Below are positions 36,982 through 45,139 of a DNA stretch of 64,000 nucleotides, one piece after another (the first letter of the stretch is position 1; each line of letters begins with the position of its first letter). The notes beneath the pieces are model-generated. The model did not search any database. It was not told the origin of the DNA and was given only the letters and a program-made list of their open reading frames with translations. Made by a program: the position numbers and the translations under genes. The stretch lies in the NCBI RefSeq assembly GCF_016741855.1, contig NZ_JAERRH010000001.1:558001-622000 (forward strand), in the 5' to 3' direction. Source of the stretch: Streptomyces musisoli. Its GTDB lineage: Bacteria > Actinomycetota > Actinomycetes > Streptomycetales > Streptomycetaceae.

Positions 36982-38493
36982 CTACGGGTGTCCGGCGCTC
37001 CAGCAGCCGTCGCCGTGGCAGTTCTTCAGCCCGGTCAGCGCGTCGTGCAGCTTCGCCAGGCGGGCCCGGGTCAGCTGTCCGGCGATGTTGTGCAGCTCGT
37101 CGGGGTCGGTGCTCAGGTCGTAGTACTCCTTCGCGCCGCTGTCGTACTCGACGTAGGTGTAGGAGTTGGTGCGCATGGCGTGGTAGTTCGGCGGGCTGAC
37201 GCTCTCGGTGCCGTGGTTGTCCGGGTCGTCATGAGCCGGCTTGGCGTGGCGGTGCTCGATCAGGTTGGCCGTGCGCCAGCCCGCGTCCGAGCCGCCGTCC
37301 AGGAGGGGGAGCATGCTGTGCCCGTCCACCTTGGACGACACCGCGGCGCCGCCGATCTTCTCGAAGGTGGGCGCGAGGTCGATGTTCGACACCTGGGCGT
37401 GGCTCGTCCGTCCGGCCGCGACACCGGGTCCTGCGATCACCAGCGGCACGCGGACGTCGGTGTCGAAGGCCGTCTGCTTGCCCGCCTTGAGCCGGTACTC
37501 ACCGAGGTGGAAGCCGTTGTCGGAGCTGAAGACGACGTAGGTGTTGTCGGCGACGTGGGCGCTGGTCAGGCTCTGGCGCAGCTTGCCGAGCATCTTGTCG
37601 ACCGCCTGGAGCGACTGTGCGCGCTTGCGGAACTTCTTGTCGATCGCGGTCTTCTCGCTCTGGGTCAACGGGATCTGCCGGGCCAGCCACGGCGGCGCGT
37701 TGGTCGGGAGCTTGTCGAAGGCGGGGCCCTGCGGCGCCTTCAGGCCGGGGAAGTCCTTCTTGTCCCGGCGGGCCGGCGTGGACGGACCGTGCGGTGTGAA
37801 GAGGGCGACCTCCAGCATGAACGGCTTGTTCGCCGCCGCGGACTTCTTGATGAACGACTGGCCCTTCTCGCTCAGGACGTCGGTCAGATAGTCCTTGTTC
37901 TTGTCGCCGTGGGGTTCCATCTTGTGGTTGTGGGCGAGCTTGTAGTCGTACTCCGGGTAGCCGTTGCCGACGACGTCCCACTGGCTCCAGCCCTGCGGCA
38001 CGTACGGCTGCTGGCCGTCGACCGTGGACTTGGGGTCGTAACCGTTGAGGTACTTGCCCATCATCGCGGTGCGGTAGCCCTTGGCCTTCAGGGCGGCGGC
38101 GAAGGTGTCCTTCTCCAGGCCGTTGTCGTGGAAGGCCTTGAAGCCGCCGTTGGGCCCTGCCGTGTTGCTGAGGACGCCGGTGTTGTGCGGGTACTCACCG
38201 GTGTAGATGGACGAACGGGACGGGCAGCAGAGCGAGTTGCTGACCACGAAGTCGCTGAACGACGTGCCCTGTGACTGGAGCTTGTGCACCTCGGGCATGT
38301 ACGGGAGCAGGTTTGTGGACATGTCGTCGGTGAGTACGAAGACGATGTTCGGTTTGGCCGCTGCCGTGGCCACGGCCGGCTTCACGGTGGGGGCGGTGGT
38401 GTGGGCTGTCGCCGCGCTCATTCCGCTCTGAGCGGCGAACACCATCGCCGCCAAGCCGGCTGTAAGTGTCAGCAATTGACGAGTGCGAATCAT
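36982..38493 (-). CDS. Secreted type I sulfatase
   Basis: This 503-residue exported sulfatase has a signal peptide (LLTLTAGLAAMVFAAQSGMS, residues 7-26), metal ligands in NIVFVLTDDMSTNLLPYM, and the formylglycine motif C-x-P-x-R at Cys89 (NSLCCPSRSSIYTGEYPHNT). FSSDNGFHLGEYRLKAGK carries the second metal site. It removes sulfate esters from an unknown, probably polymeric, substrate; it belongs to the N-sulfoglucosamine/arylsulfatase-like group. I place the start at ATG 38493, although no strong ribosome site is seen. It needs a formylglycine-generating enzyme encoded elsewhere. Confidence 0.9.
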   Translation of the reverse strand: MIRTRQLLTLTAGLAAMVFAAQSGMSAATAHTTAPTVKPAVATAAAKPNIVFVLTDDMSTNLLPYMPEVHKLQSQGTSFSDFVVSNSLCCPSRSSIYTGEYPHNTGVLSNTAGPNGGFKAFHDNGLEKDTFAAALKAKGYRTAMMGKYLNGYDPKSTVDGQQPYVPQGWSQWDVVGNGYPEYDYKLAHNHKMEPHGDKNKDYLTDVLSEKGQSFIKKSAAANKPFMLEVALFTPHGPSTPARRDKKDFPGLKAPQGPAFDKLPTNAPPWLARQIPLTQSEKTAIDKKFRKRAQSLQAVDKMLGKLRQSLTSAHVADNTYVVFSSDNGFHLGEYRLKAGKQTAFDTDVRVPLVIAGPGVAAGRTSHAQVSNIDLAPTFEKIGGAAVSSKVDGHSMLPLLDGGSDAGWRTANLIEHRHAKPAHDDPDNHGTESVSPPNYHAMRTNSYTYVEYDSGAKEYYDLSTDPDELHNIAGQLTRARLAKLHDALTGLKNCHGDGCWSAGHP

Positions 38494-38548
38494 GCTGGGA
38501 GCGTGGCAGCGGGAATCCGCCCCGGTCAATATCAGATCGCCTCCCACC

Positions 38549-38595
38549 GAATTATTCCGTGCTCAGGCCAATTAATCCGGACCGGTCGCCTTGCG
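38549..38595. promoter_or_regulatory. Paired AATTAxTCC element, copy A
   Basis: AATTATTCC (38550-38558) and AATTAATCC (38570-38578) are direct repeats exactly 20 bp apart, followed by GGTCGCCTTGCGGC. The whole arrangement recurs at 41857-41900. Copy A lies in the divergent gap between the sulfatase and AraC genes, 56-78 bp before the sulfatase start. Two-turn direct repeats are typical sites for OmpR-type or AraC-type regulators, and both kinds are encoded next door. Confidence 0.72.
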
Positions 38596-38691
38596 GCAGC
38601 CTCTGATTCCCCTGCACTCTGTACACGGCACCTGCATCGAGAGCCGTGGAGCCGGACGAGAGGAAACCGGGCGTTGGAGGTAACCAGCGGG

Positions 38692-39552
38692 GTGGGGAGC
38701 AAAGCATGGAACTCCCTGCACGTATGGAAGCAAACGTTCAAGAAGGGCGTCCACACGTTCCATCTGCCGTCGTCTTCGGGAATCAAACTGAATGCCCATC
38801 TGAGCGGGCTTATGGAAATTCGCGAAGGTCACGGCACACGGACAGCGAAGGAGGCGTTCCCACTTCCCGACGACGTGTGCATCATTCCCCCGGGGCTGAG
38901 CCGGACGCTGGTCGTGGCACCGACCGGTGACGAGCCCGTGACGATCGCCACCCTCACCCTCCCGGTCGACACGCTGCGCCGGTTCATCACCGAGGAGGAC
39001 CTGCGGTCACGCGTCCCATATCTGTGGGATCCGCACCCGGTGACGCGGTTCGACCCGCTCCTCGCGGCCATGGTGAAGGCGGTGGCGGCCGCGAGCGAGG
39101 TCGGCGCCGACGACCTGTACGCGCAGTCGGCGGCGCAGTTCATCGCCGCCCACCTGCTCGCGCCGCACTCGTCCGGTTCGGGCAGGACAGCCGGTCTGCT
39201 GAACTCAGGGCAGCTCGAGACGATTCTGTCCTATATGCGGGCCAACCTCGATCAACCGGTCTCGGTCGGCGACCTGGCGTCCCTGGTCTCCCTCAGCCGT
39301 TTCCACTTCGTACGCTGTTTCAAGGCCACCACCGGATTCACCCCGTACCGCTATCTCACCGAACTCCGGATCGACCTGGCCCGCAAGTATCTCGAGACCG
39401 GCGACGACACCATCGCCCGCATAGGACGGCGCTGCGGATTCTCCGGTTCCGAGCACTTCTCGCGGAGCTTCCGCCGCGTCATGGGATGCACGCCGTCGCA
39501 GTACCGGACGAGGCGCTCCTGCGCTCTCGGGCAGAGCCTGCCCGTGCTTTGA
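38692..39552 (+). CDS. AraC-family regulator next to the wall-active cluster
   Basis: This protein of about 286 residues has an N-terminal AraC-type sensing domain (HTFHLPSSSGIKLNAHLSGL, FPLPDDVCIIPPGLSRTLVV) and a C-terminal double HTH (VSVGDLASLVSLSRFHFVRC and IARIGRRCGFSGSEHFSRSF). I chose GTG 38692, ten bases after GGAGGT; a TTG at 38674 is an alternative. It is divergent from the sulfatase gene and 49 bp ahead of the response-regulator gene. It probably controls the secreted enzymes. Confidence 0.85.
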   Translation: MGSKAWNSLHVWKQTFKKGVHTFHLPSSSGIKLNAHLSGLMEIREGHGTRTAKEAFPLPDDVCIIPPGLSRTLVVAPTGDEPVTIATLTLPVDTLRRFITEEDLRSRVPYLWDPHPVTRFDPLLAAMVKAVAAASEVGADDLYAQSAAQFIAAHLLAPHSSGSGRTAGLLNSGQLETILSYMRANLDQPVSVGDLASLVSLSRFHFVRCFKATTGFTPYRYLTELRIDLARKYLETGDDTIARIGRRCGFSGSEHFSRSFRRVMGCTPSQYRTRRSCALGQSLPVL

Positions 39553-39601
39553 TCGGTCTCCTCCGGGCAAGTTCGTTCGACGCGGTGAAACCGAGGTGTG
39601 C

Positions 39602-40318
39602 ATGGCAGGCAAGGCCGGGCGGGTCCTGGTGGTCGACGACGACGCGGCGATACGGCGGTCACTGGCACGGGGGCTGAGGCTGAGCGGATTCACGGTGACG
39701 GTCGCGGACGGCGGTCACACCGGTCTGGCGGAGGCCCGCGTCGGCCGCCCCGACATCGTCGTCCTGGACGTCGGCATGCCCGATCTCAGCGGCATCGACG
39801 TGTGCCGGGCCCTGCGTGACGACGGCGACGACGTACCCGTGCTGATGCTCTCCGCGCTGGACGAGACGGCCGACCGGGTGGCGGGCCTACAGGCGGGCGG
39901 GGACGACTACCTGGTCAAGCCGTTCGCACTCCAGGAGTTGGTCCTGCGGCTGCACGCCCTGCTGCGCCGCCGCCCGCCGGCCGCCACCGCCCCCCTCCGC
40001 GTCGGCGGCCTCGTCCTCGACCCGGCCGCCCACCAGGCCGTTCTGGACGACCGGCCACTGCGACTGACCCGGCGCGAGTTCGCGCTGCTGGAGATCCTGG
40101 CCCGCAACGCGGGCATCGTGCTCACCCGCGAGCAACTGCTGGACTGGGTCTGGGGATACGACTTCCAGGTCCGCAGTGACGCCGTCGACACCTTCGTCAG
40201 CTATCTGCGGCGCAAGCTGGAGGCAGGCGGCCGGCCCCGGATGGTGCACACCGTGCGCGGGGTCGGTTTCGTCCTGCGCGCGGACCGCCGGACCCCGCAC
40301 ATCGAGGGCACGCCGTGA
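39602..40318 (+). CDS. OmpR-family response regulator
   Basis: This 238-residue regulator has a receiver domain with acidic pocket VDDDAA, phosphoacceptor Asp56 (IVVLDVGMPD) and Lys in YLVKPFAL, then a winged-helix DNA-binding domain (LTRREFALLEILARNAGIVL, VDTFVSYLRRKLE). It is PrrA/MprA-like. ATG 39602 follows GAGG. The stop overlaps the kinase start (GTGA). The AATTAxTCC direct repeats on both sides of this gene set suit an OmpR-type dimer. Confidence 0.92.
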   Translation: MAGKAGRVLVVDDDAAIRRSLARGLRLSGFTVTVADGGHTGLAEARVGRPDIVVLDVGMPDLSGIDVCRALRDDGDDVPVLMLSALDETADRVAGLQAGGDDYLVKPFALQELVLRLHALLRRRPPAATAPLRVGGLVLDPAAHQAVLDDRPLRLTRREFALLEILARNAGIVLTREQLLDWVWGYDFQVRSDAVDTFVSYLRRKLEAGGRPRMVHTVRGVGFVLRADRRTPHIEGTP

Positions 40319-41814
40319 AACTGTCCACCCGTATCGCGCTCGCGGTCGGCGTGAGCGTGCCCGTGCTGGTCCTCGCTTCCGGCTGGCTGCTGCTGCACCT
40401 GGTCAGCAGCGACCTGCGCACGCACCAGAACGACCAACTGCGCGCCCGCGCGACGGTCGTCGCCCAGAACGCCAAGGCGTATCTGGACGTGGCCGGGACC
40501 GACCACCCGCTCCTGAAGCAGGTCCGCCGACGCCGGCTGATCAACTCCGCCCGGGATGTGGGCGTCCGGCTGAAGGGGCCGCAGGAAACGATCTCGGCCG
40601 GCCCGCAGCCCGACCCGGACCCCACGCTGCCCCGCAACGCCCCGACGCCCGTCACCGTGACCTCCGGCGGCAAGGACTGGCTCGTCCTGTCACTGCCCGT
40701 CGGTGCCGCGGCGAAAGAGAGCAACACCCCGAATCTGTGGCTGCTGTCACCGGACACGGCCGAGGACGAACTCGCGCTGGTGCGCCAACGGGTACTGACC
40801 GGTGCGCTGGTGGCCGCCGCACTGGCCGGTGCCACCGCCTGGGCCGTCGCCGCCCGGGCGGTTCTTCCGCTACGGCGGCTTCAGCGGCGTACCAGTGGAC
40901 TGGACCCCAGGACCAGCACCGTACGCCTGGAGCACACGCCGACCCGGGTCACCGAGGTGGACGACCTGGCGTACACGGTGCAGACCGTGCTCGCCCGCTA
41001 CGACGAGCAGGTCGCGCGCACCGGGGAGGCGCTGGCCACCGCCCGCGCGTTCGCCGCGACCGCCTCCCACGAGCTGCGCACCCCGCTGATGAGCATGCGC
41101 ACCAACCTCGACATCCTCACCGACCACCCCGGCCTCGACCCCGAGGACCGGGCGGAGGTGCTCGGGGACCTCGGGCGCGAACACGCCCGGCTGCTCGGGC
41201 TGCTTGTGATGCTGAAGGCGCTCGCGCAGGGCGACCTGATCGAGGCGGACGCGTTCTCGCCACTGGACCTCGGGGAGCTCGTGGAGGCGTCGGTCTCCGA
41301 CCTGCGGCGCACCCGCCCCGACGCCGAAGTGTCCGTACGCACCACCGCGGGGGTGCGTGTCGACGGCTGGGAGCAGGGGCTGCGCTCGGCGGTGGACAAC
41401 CTGCTGACCAACGCCTGGACCCATGGCCGCGCCGAAGACGGCGTCGCCCGCATCGAGGTGACCCTGCGCCCGCCGCTCGGTGGGCGTGAGGCGACCGCGG
41501 TGCTCGTGGTGGACGACCACGGCCGCGGCATCCCTCCCGAAAGCCGCGAGGAGATCTTCCAGCGTTTCCACCGCGGCCCCGACAGCCCCGGCTCCGGCCT
41601 GGGCCTTACCCTGGTCGCCCAGCAAGCCGCCCTCCACGGCGGCCACATCACCGTGTCGGACCGCCCTGACGGCCGGCCCGGCACACGCTTCGAGCTCCAC
41701 CTGCCGGCCACGGGCGTCCAGGACATGGAGTACACCCTGCCGCTGCTGCACCGCGACTGGCTGACCCGAACCCCCGAACAGGCCCCGCCGGGCCCGTTCA
41801 CCAAGCGCACCTAG
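40315..41814 (+). CDS. Sensor histidine kinase
   Basis: This 499-residue membrane kinase has a first membrane segment (ALAVGVSVPVLVLASGWLLL), a roughly 120-residue extracytoplasmic sensor, a second segment near 160-180 (VLTGALVAAALAGATAWAVA), HAMP, phosphoacceptor His252 in TASHELRTPLM, and an ATPase domain with VDNLLTNAWTHG and DDHGRGIPPESREEIFQRFH. It is translationally coupled to the response-regulator gene through a GTGA overlap. Its ligand is unknown; a wall fragment is an attractive guess given the neighbouring glucanases and chitinase. Confidence 0.92.
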   Translation: MKLSTRIALAVGVSVPVLVLASGWLLLHLVSSDLRTHQNDQLRARATVVAQNAKAYLDVAGTDHPLLKQVRRRRLINSARDVGVRLKGPQETISAGPQPDPDPTLPRNAPTPVTVTSGGKDWLVLSLPVGAAAKESNTPNLWLLSPDTAEDELALVRQRVLTGALVAAALAGATAWAVAARAVLPLRRLQRRTSGLDPRTSTVRLEHTPTRVTEVDDLAYTVQTVLARYDEQVARTGEALATARAFAATASHELRTPLMSMRTNLDILTDHPGLDPEDRAEVLGDLGREHARLLGLLVMLKALAQGDLIEADAFSPLDLGELVEASVSDLRRTRPDAEVSVRTTAGVRVDGWEQGLRSAVDNLLTNAWTHGRAEDGVARIEVTLRPPLGGREATAVLVVDDHGRGIPPESREEIFQRFHRGPDSPGSGLGLTLVAQQAALHGGHITVSDRPDGRPGTRFELHLPATGVQDMEYTLPLLHRDWLTRTPEQAPPGPFTKRT

Positions 41815-41856
41815 GTTTACGTTCCGCTAGGGTCGATATCCGCTTTCCTCCCTGTC

Positions 41857-41905
41857 GAATTATTCCCCGCCAGTGCCAATTAATCCGACGGCGGTCGCCT
41901 TGCGG
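41857..41905. promoter_or_regulatory. Paired AATTAxTCC element, copy B
   Basis: AATTATTCC (41858-41866) and AATTAATCC (41878-41886) are again exactly 20 bp apart, followed five bases later by GGTCGCCTTGCGGC. It is the twin of copy A, 3.3 kb away. Copy B sits 44 bp after the kinase stop codon in a 375-bp gap (41815-42189) with no gene I can support; only a nine-codon frame near 42014 follows. It may be a promoter that lost its gene, or a binding site for the adjacent regulators. Confidence 0.7.
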
Positions 41906-42189
41906 CTGTCGCCGGTACGCCGGCATTCTGACTGGCGTCCCCGTCTCCTTCCGAACTCTGCAGCGACCTCGCATGCAATCAACTCTCAGCGAAGCGAATG
42001 CAAAGGATCTGGCATGAGTACTGAATTGCGAGAACCTATGTAGGTGGCTTTGGATCATTGCGGTCCTCCGAAGGACATCGTCATGATCCCTTGGGAGTGC
42101 GGGCGAGAGGGCAACTCAACGTCGTCGCCTTCCTCTCCCCAAGCCGCTGGCGGACACACCGCAAGCTCACCGCAGGCGGACGGCCTCGC

Positions 42190-42588
42190 TCAGTCTTCGA
42201 CGGCCCGGCGCACGCGGCGCGACGGGCTGAACTCGTACAGGTCGAGGATGTCGGGGGGTTCGGCGAGACCGGGGCCGCCGTCTCGGACCCAGGTGGCGAT
42301 ATCAGCGGTCGCGTCGGGGTCGTTCACCAGCCCGAGCCAGACCGGCCGACCGCCTGCCGCCCGGCCGGTCGAGGACGGCTGTACGACGATGACGTTGGCC
42401 CGCTCGCAGGCGTCGAGGCAGTTCACCACGCGGACTTGGGCGGCCGCCCCCAGTTCGGCTCTCAGAGTGGTCACTTGGCCGGCATGGTCGACGCCGGGGA
42501 CCTTGGCGGTGCCGCAGCAGCAGCCCCGGCACACCGTCACCGTGCACCGGGACGCCGCCTGCGCGGCGGGCGCCTTCCGCCGGCTCAC
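42190..42588 (-). CDS. Thioredoxin-like [2Fe-2S] ferredoxin
   Basis: This 132-residue protein has VTVCRGCCCGTAKVPG near the N-terminus and VRVVNCLDACERANVIVVQP, the four-cysteine layout of thioredoxin-fold [2Fe-2S] ferredoxins. The start GTG 42588 overlaps the stop of the P1B-type ATPase gene (GTGA), so it is translationally coupled to it. Coupling of a ferredoxin with a metal exporter suggests protection or redox sensing of Fe-S centres under Co/Ni stress, by inference. Confidence 0.8.
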   Translation of the reverse strand: MSRRKAPAAQAASRCTVTVCRGCCCGTAKVPGVDHAGQVTTLRAELGAAAQVRVVNCLDACERANVIVVQPSSTGRAAGGRPVWLGLVNDPDATADIATWVRDGGPGLAEPPDILDLYEFSPSRRVRRAVED

Positions 42589-44564
42589 TGGGCCGCCCGC
42601 CGCCAGGCCGCCTCGCGCAGCAGCCGAAGGCCGTTGAGGCCGACGATGACGGTGGAGCCCTCGTGGCCGGCGACTCCGAGCGGGAGCGGCAGCGTGCCGG
42701 CCAGGTCCCAGACCACCAGGCCGGCGATGCAGACACCGGCGATGACCAGGTTCTGCACGACGAGCTTCCGGGCGCGCCGGGACAGGGAGATCACGGCGGG
42801 CACGGTGGCGAGCTCGTCGCGGACGATCACCGCGTCGGCGGTCTCCAGGGCCAGGTCGGAGCCTGCCCGTCCCATCGCCACACCAGTGTGGGCGGCGGCG
42901 AGCGCCGGGGCGTCGTTGACACCGTCGCCGACGACCATCACCTTGCGGCCGGCGCCCTCCAGTGCCTTGACCGCGCCCACCTTGTCCTGCGGCAGCAGGC
43001 CCGCCCGCACGTCCTCGATGCCGACCTCGGCGGCCAGGCGGGCGGCGGCGCGCAGATTGTCACCGGTCAGCAGCACGGGCGCGGTTGCGGTCAGCGTGGC
43101 CAGGGAGGACACGGTCGCGGCCGCGTCGCCGCGCAGCCGGTCGGCGATGCCCAGCAGACCGGCAGGGGTGCCGTCGACGGTGACCAGGACGGCGGTCCGG
43201 CCGCCGTCCGCCAGCTCACCGGCGACCACCGACGCCCGCGCGGATCCCGGGTCGGCGACCCCGTCGAGCAGCCGCGCCGGCGCTCCGACGGCGATCTTGC
43301 GTCCGTCGACGGTCGCGGTGACTCCGACGCCGGGCGTGGAGCCGAAGTCCTCGGCCACCGGCAGGTCCAGGCATCGCTCGCGCGCCGCGTCGACCACCGC
43401 CCGCGCCAGCGGGTGCTCGCTCGGGTGTTCCGCCGCCGCGGCGAGCGTCAGCAGTTCGTCCTCCTCCAGCCCGGCTCCGGCGAGCAGCCTCACGTCGGTG
43501 ACGCGCGGGGTGCCCTCGGTCAGCGTGCCGGTCTTGTCGAGCGCCACCGCGTCGACCTCACCGAGCCGCTCCATGACCACCGCGGACTTCACCAGCACGC
43601 CATGGCGGCCGGAATTGGCGATCGCCGACAGCAGCGGCGGCATGGTCGCCAGCACGACCGCGCACGGCGAGGCCACGATCATGAAGGTCATCGCCCGCAG
43701 CAGCGAACCGGTCAGAGCGGCACCGAAGGCGAGCGGGACGAGGAAGACGGCCAGCGTCGCCGCCACCATACCCAGCGAGTAGCGCTGTTCGACCTTCTCG
43801 ATGAACAGCTGGGTCGGTGCCTTGGTCTCGGACGCCTCCTCCACCATGCGCACGATCCGGGCGATCACCGTGTCGGAGGCGTCCCGCTCGACGCGCACCC
43901 GCAACGCACCGGTGCCGTTGAGGGTGCCGGCGAACACCTCGTCACCCTTCTCCTTCGCGACGGGCAGAGGCTCGCCGGTGATGGTGGCCTGGTCGACGTC
44001 GCTCGCCCCGTCGAGGACCCGGCCGTCGGCACCGACGCGCTCGCCGGGCCGGACGAGAATCGTGTCGCCGACGGTCAACTCCTCGACGGCGACGCTCTCC
44101 TCACGGCCGTCGGCTTCGACACGGGTCGCCGTGGCCGGCGCGAGACCAAGCAGCCCCCGCACGGAGTCAGCCGTGCGCGCCGTAGCGAGGGCTTCCAGCC
44201 CACCGGAGGTGGCGAAGATGACGATCAGCAGCGCACCGTCCATCACCTGCCCGATCGCCGCCGCCCCGAGCGCAGCCACGACCATCAGCAGGTCAACATC
44301 GAGCATCCTCTCGCGCAGCGCCTGGAGCCCCGCCCAACCCGGCTCCCAGCCGCCCGCCGCATAGGTCAGGGCGTACAGCGGACCCCACGTCCACGCCGGG
44401 GCGCCGGTCAGCTGCAAGGGCAGCGCGATCAGGAACAGGACAAGGGCGGCGGCCGCCCAGCGGGCCTCGGGCAGCGCCAGGACACGGGTACGGCGCCTGG
44501 GCCCGGCGGTGTCACGCGCGCGGGCGGCCCGGTCGGCGGAGGCCGGGGCGAGAGTGGAGGTCAT
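42585..44564 (-). CDS. P1B-4-type heavy-metal-translocating P-type ATPase (Co/Ni export)
   Basis: This 659-residue transporter has the SPC metal motif (residues 299-301, VASPCAVVLATMPP), HEGST in a late membrane segment (634-638), phosphorylation site Asp343 (DKTGTLTEG), TGEP (196-199) and the HP motif SEHPLARAV. SPC plus HEG(G/S)T and no N-terminal metal-binding domain define the P1B-4 class (CoaT, CtpD, CtpJ), which exports Co, Ni or Fe. It is divergent from an NmtR-type sensor, as CtpJ/NmtA is from NmtR in Mycobacterium tuberculosis. The start is ATG 44564. Confidence 0.92.
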   Translation of the reverse strand: MTSTLAPASADRAARARDTAGPRRRTRVLALPEARWAAAALVLFLIALPLQLTGAPAWTWGPLYALTYAAGGWEPGWAGLQALRERMLDVDLLMVVAALGAAAIGQVMDGALLIVIFATSGGLEALATARTADSVRGLLGLAPATATRVEADGREESVAVEELTVGDTILVRPGERVGADGRVLDGASDVDQATITGEPLPVAKEKGDEVFAGTLNGTGALRVRVERDASDTVIARIVRMVEEASETKAPTQLFIEKVEQRYSLGMVAATLAVFLVPLAFGAALTGSLLRAMTFMIVASPCAVVLATMPPLLSAIANSGRHGVLVKSAVVMERLGEVDAVALDKTGTLTEGTPRVTDVRLLAGAGLEEDELLTLAAAAEHPSEHPLARAVVDAARERCLDLPVAEDFGSTPGVGVTATVDGRKIAVGAPARLLDGVADPGSARASVVAGELADGGRTAVLVTVDGTPAGLLGIADRLRGDAAATVSSLATLTATAPVLLTGDNLRAAARLAAEVGIEDVRAGLLPQDKVGAVKALEGAGRKVMVVGDGVNDAPALAAAHTGVAMGRAGSDLALETADAVIVRDELATVPAVISLSRRARKLVVQNLVIAGVCIAGLVVWDLAGTLPLPLGVAGHEGSTVIVGLNGLRLLREAAWRRAAQ

Positions 44565-44645
44565 CGGGGAAGTCCTTCACGAGGGCATGGCGTTCTCGCG
44601 GACAGCCGGAAACCCGGCGCCGCTCCTCCCACCGTACAGGAAGAT

Positions 44646-44669
44646 ATGAAGACTCATTCATGTGTTCAT
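44646..44669. promoter_or_regulatory. Candidate NmtR operator
   Basis: ATGAA (44646-44650) and TTCAT (44665-44669) form an inverted repeat in the AT-rich centre of the ATPase/nmtR gap, with a second CATTCATG between them. SmtB/ArsR-family operators have spaced, partly symmetric arms of this kind. It sits 27 bp before the nmtR start and 82 bp before the ATPase start. Confidence 0.6.
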
Positions 44670-44695
44670 GGATGCTTCTCCGTAGGATGAAGGCC

Positions 44696-45082
44696 ATGGG
44701 GCATGGAGCTGACGGAAAGACCACCGCCACCGCGCGCGAGCGCCTGGAGGCCGTGGGCGCCGCCGACGTGGCCGCCACTCTTCAGGCGCTCGCCACACCG
44801 TCCCGCCTGCGGATCCTGGCCCACCTACAGGAGGGCCCGTGCGCGGCGACGGAACTCGCCGACGCCGTCGACATGGAACAGTCCGCTTGCTCCCACCAGC
44901 TGCGCCTGCTGCGCAATCTCGGCCTGGTCACGACCGAACGCCGGGGCCGCTCGGTCATCTACGCGCTCTACGACAACCACGTGGCCGACCTGCTGGAGCA
45001 GGCCCTCCACCATGTCGAGCACCTGCGGCTGGGCCTGCGCGACACCCCGGCCACCACCGAGGTGGCAGCCGGGGTTCGCTGA
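44696..45082 (+). CDS. nmtR: NmtR-like nickel/cobalt-sensing ArsR/SmtB-family repressor
   Basis: This 128-residue winged-helix repressor has the DNA-binding region MEQSACSHQLRLLRNLGLV. The alpha-5 metal site is Asp93-x-His95-x10-His106-x2-His109 (DNHVADLLEQALHHVEHL), the NmtR pattern with a final His rather than SmtB's Glu. The N-terminus MGHGADG matches NmtR, whose Gly2 and His3 bind metal, which decides the start at ATG 44696 rather than 44687. Metal binding should release the operator and switch on the divergent P1B-4 ATPase. Confidence 0.88.
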   Translation: MGHGADGKTTATARERLEAVGAADVAATLQALATPSRLRILAHLQEGPCAATELADAVDMEQSACSHQLRLLRNLGLVTTERRGRSVIYALYDNHVADLLEQALHHVEHLRLGLRDTPATTEVAAGVR

Positions 45083-45102
45083 GCCTCACCCGGGACGGGG
45101 CG

Positions 45103-45133
45103 CGGGGGCGCCGCCGGGCGGGCGGCGCCCCCG
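45103..45133. terminator. Bidirectional hairpin between nmtR and the lipoprotein gene
   Basis: CGGGGGCGCCGCC (45103-45115) and GGCGGCGCCCCCG (45121-45133) form a perfect 13-bp stem with a 5-base loop, midway between the convergent nmtR stop (45082) and the lipoprotein stop (45140). Confidence 0.8.
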
Positions 45134-45139
45134 GGGGGC

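Noticed and set aside
32502..38493. Secreted-enzyme run as an antibiotic biosynthetic cluster
   Set aside because: No core biosynthetic gene (PKS, NRPS, terpene or RiPP enzymes) is present; all members are hydrolases or wall-binding proteins.
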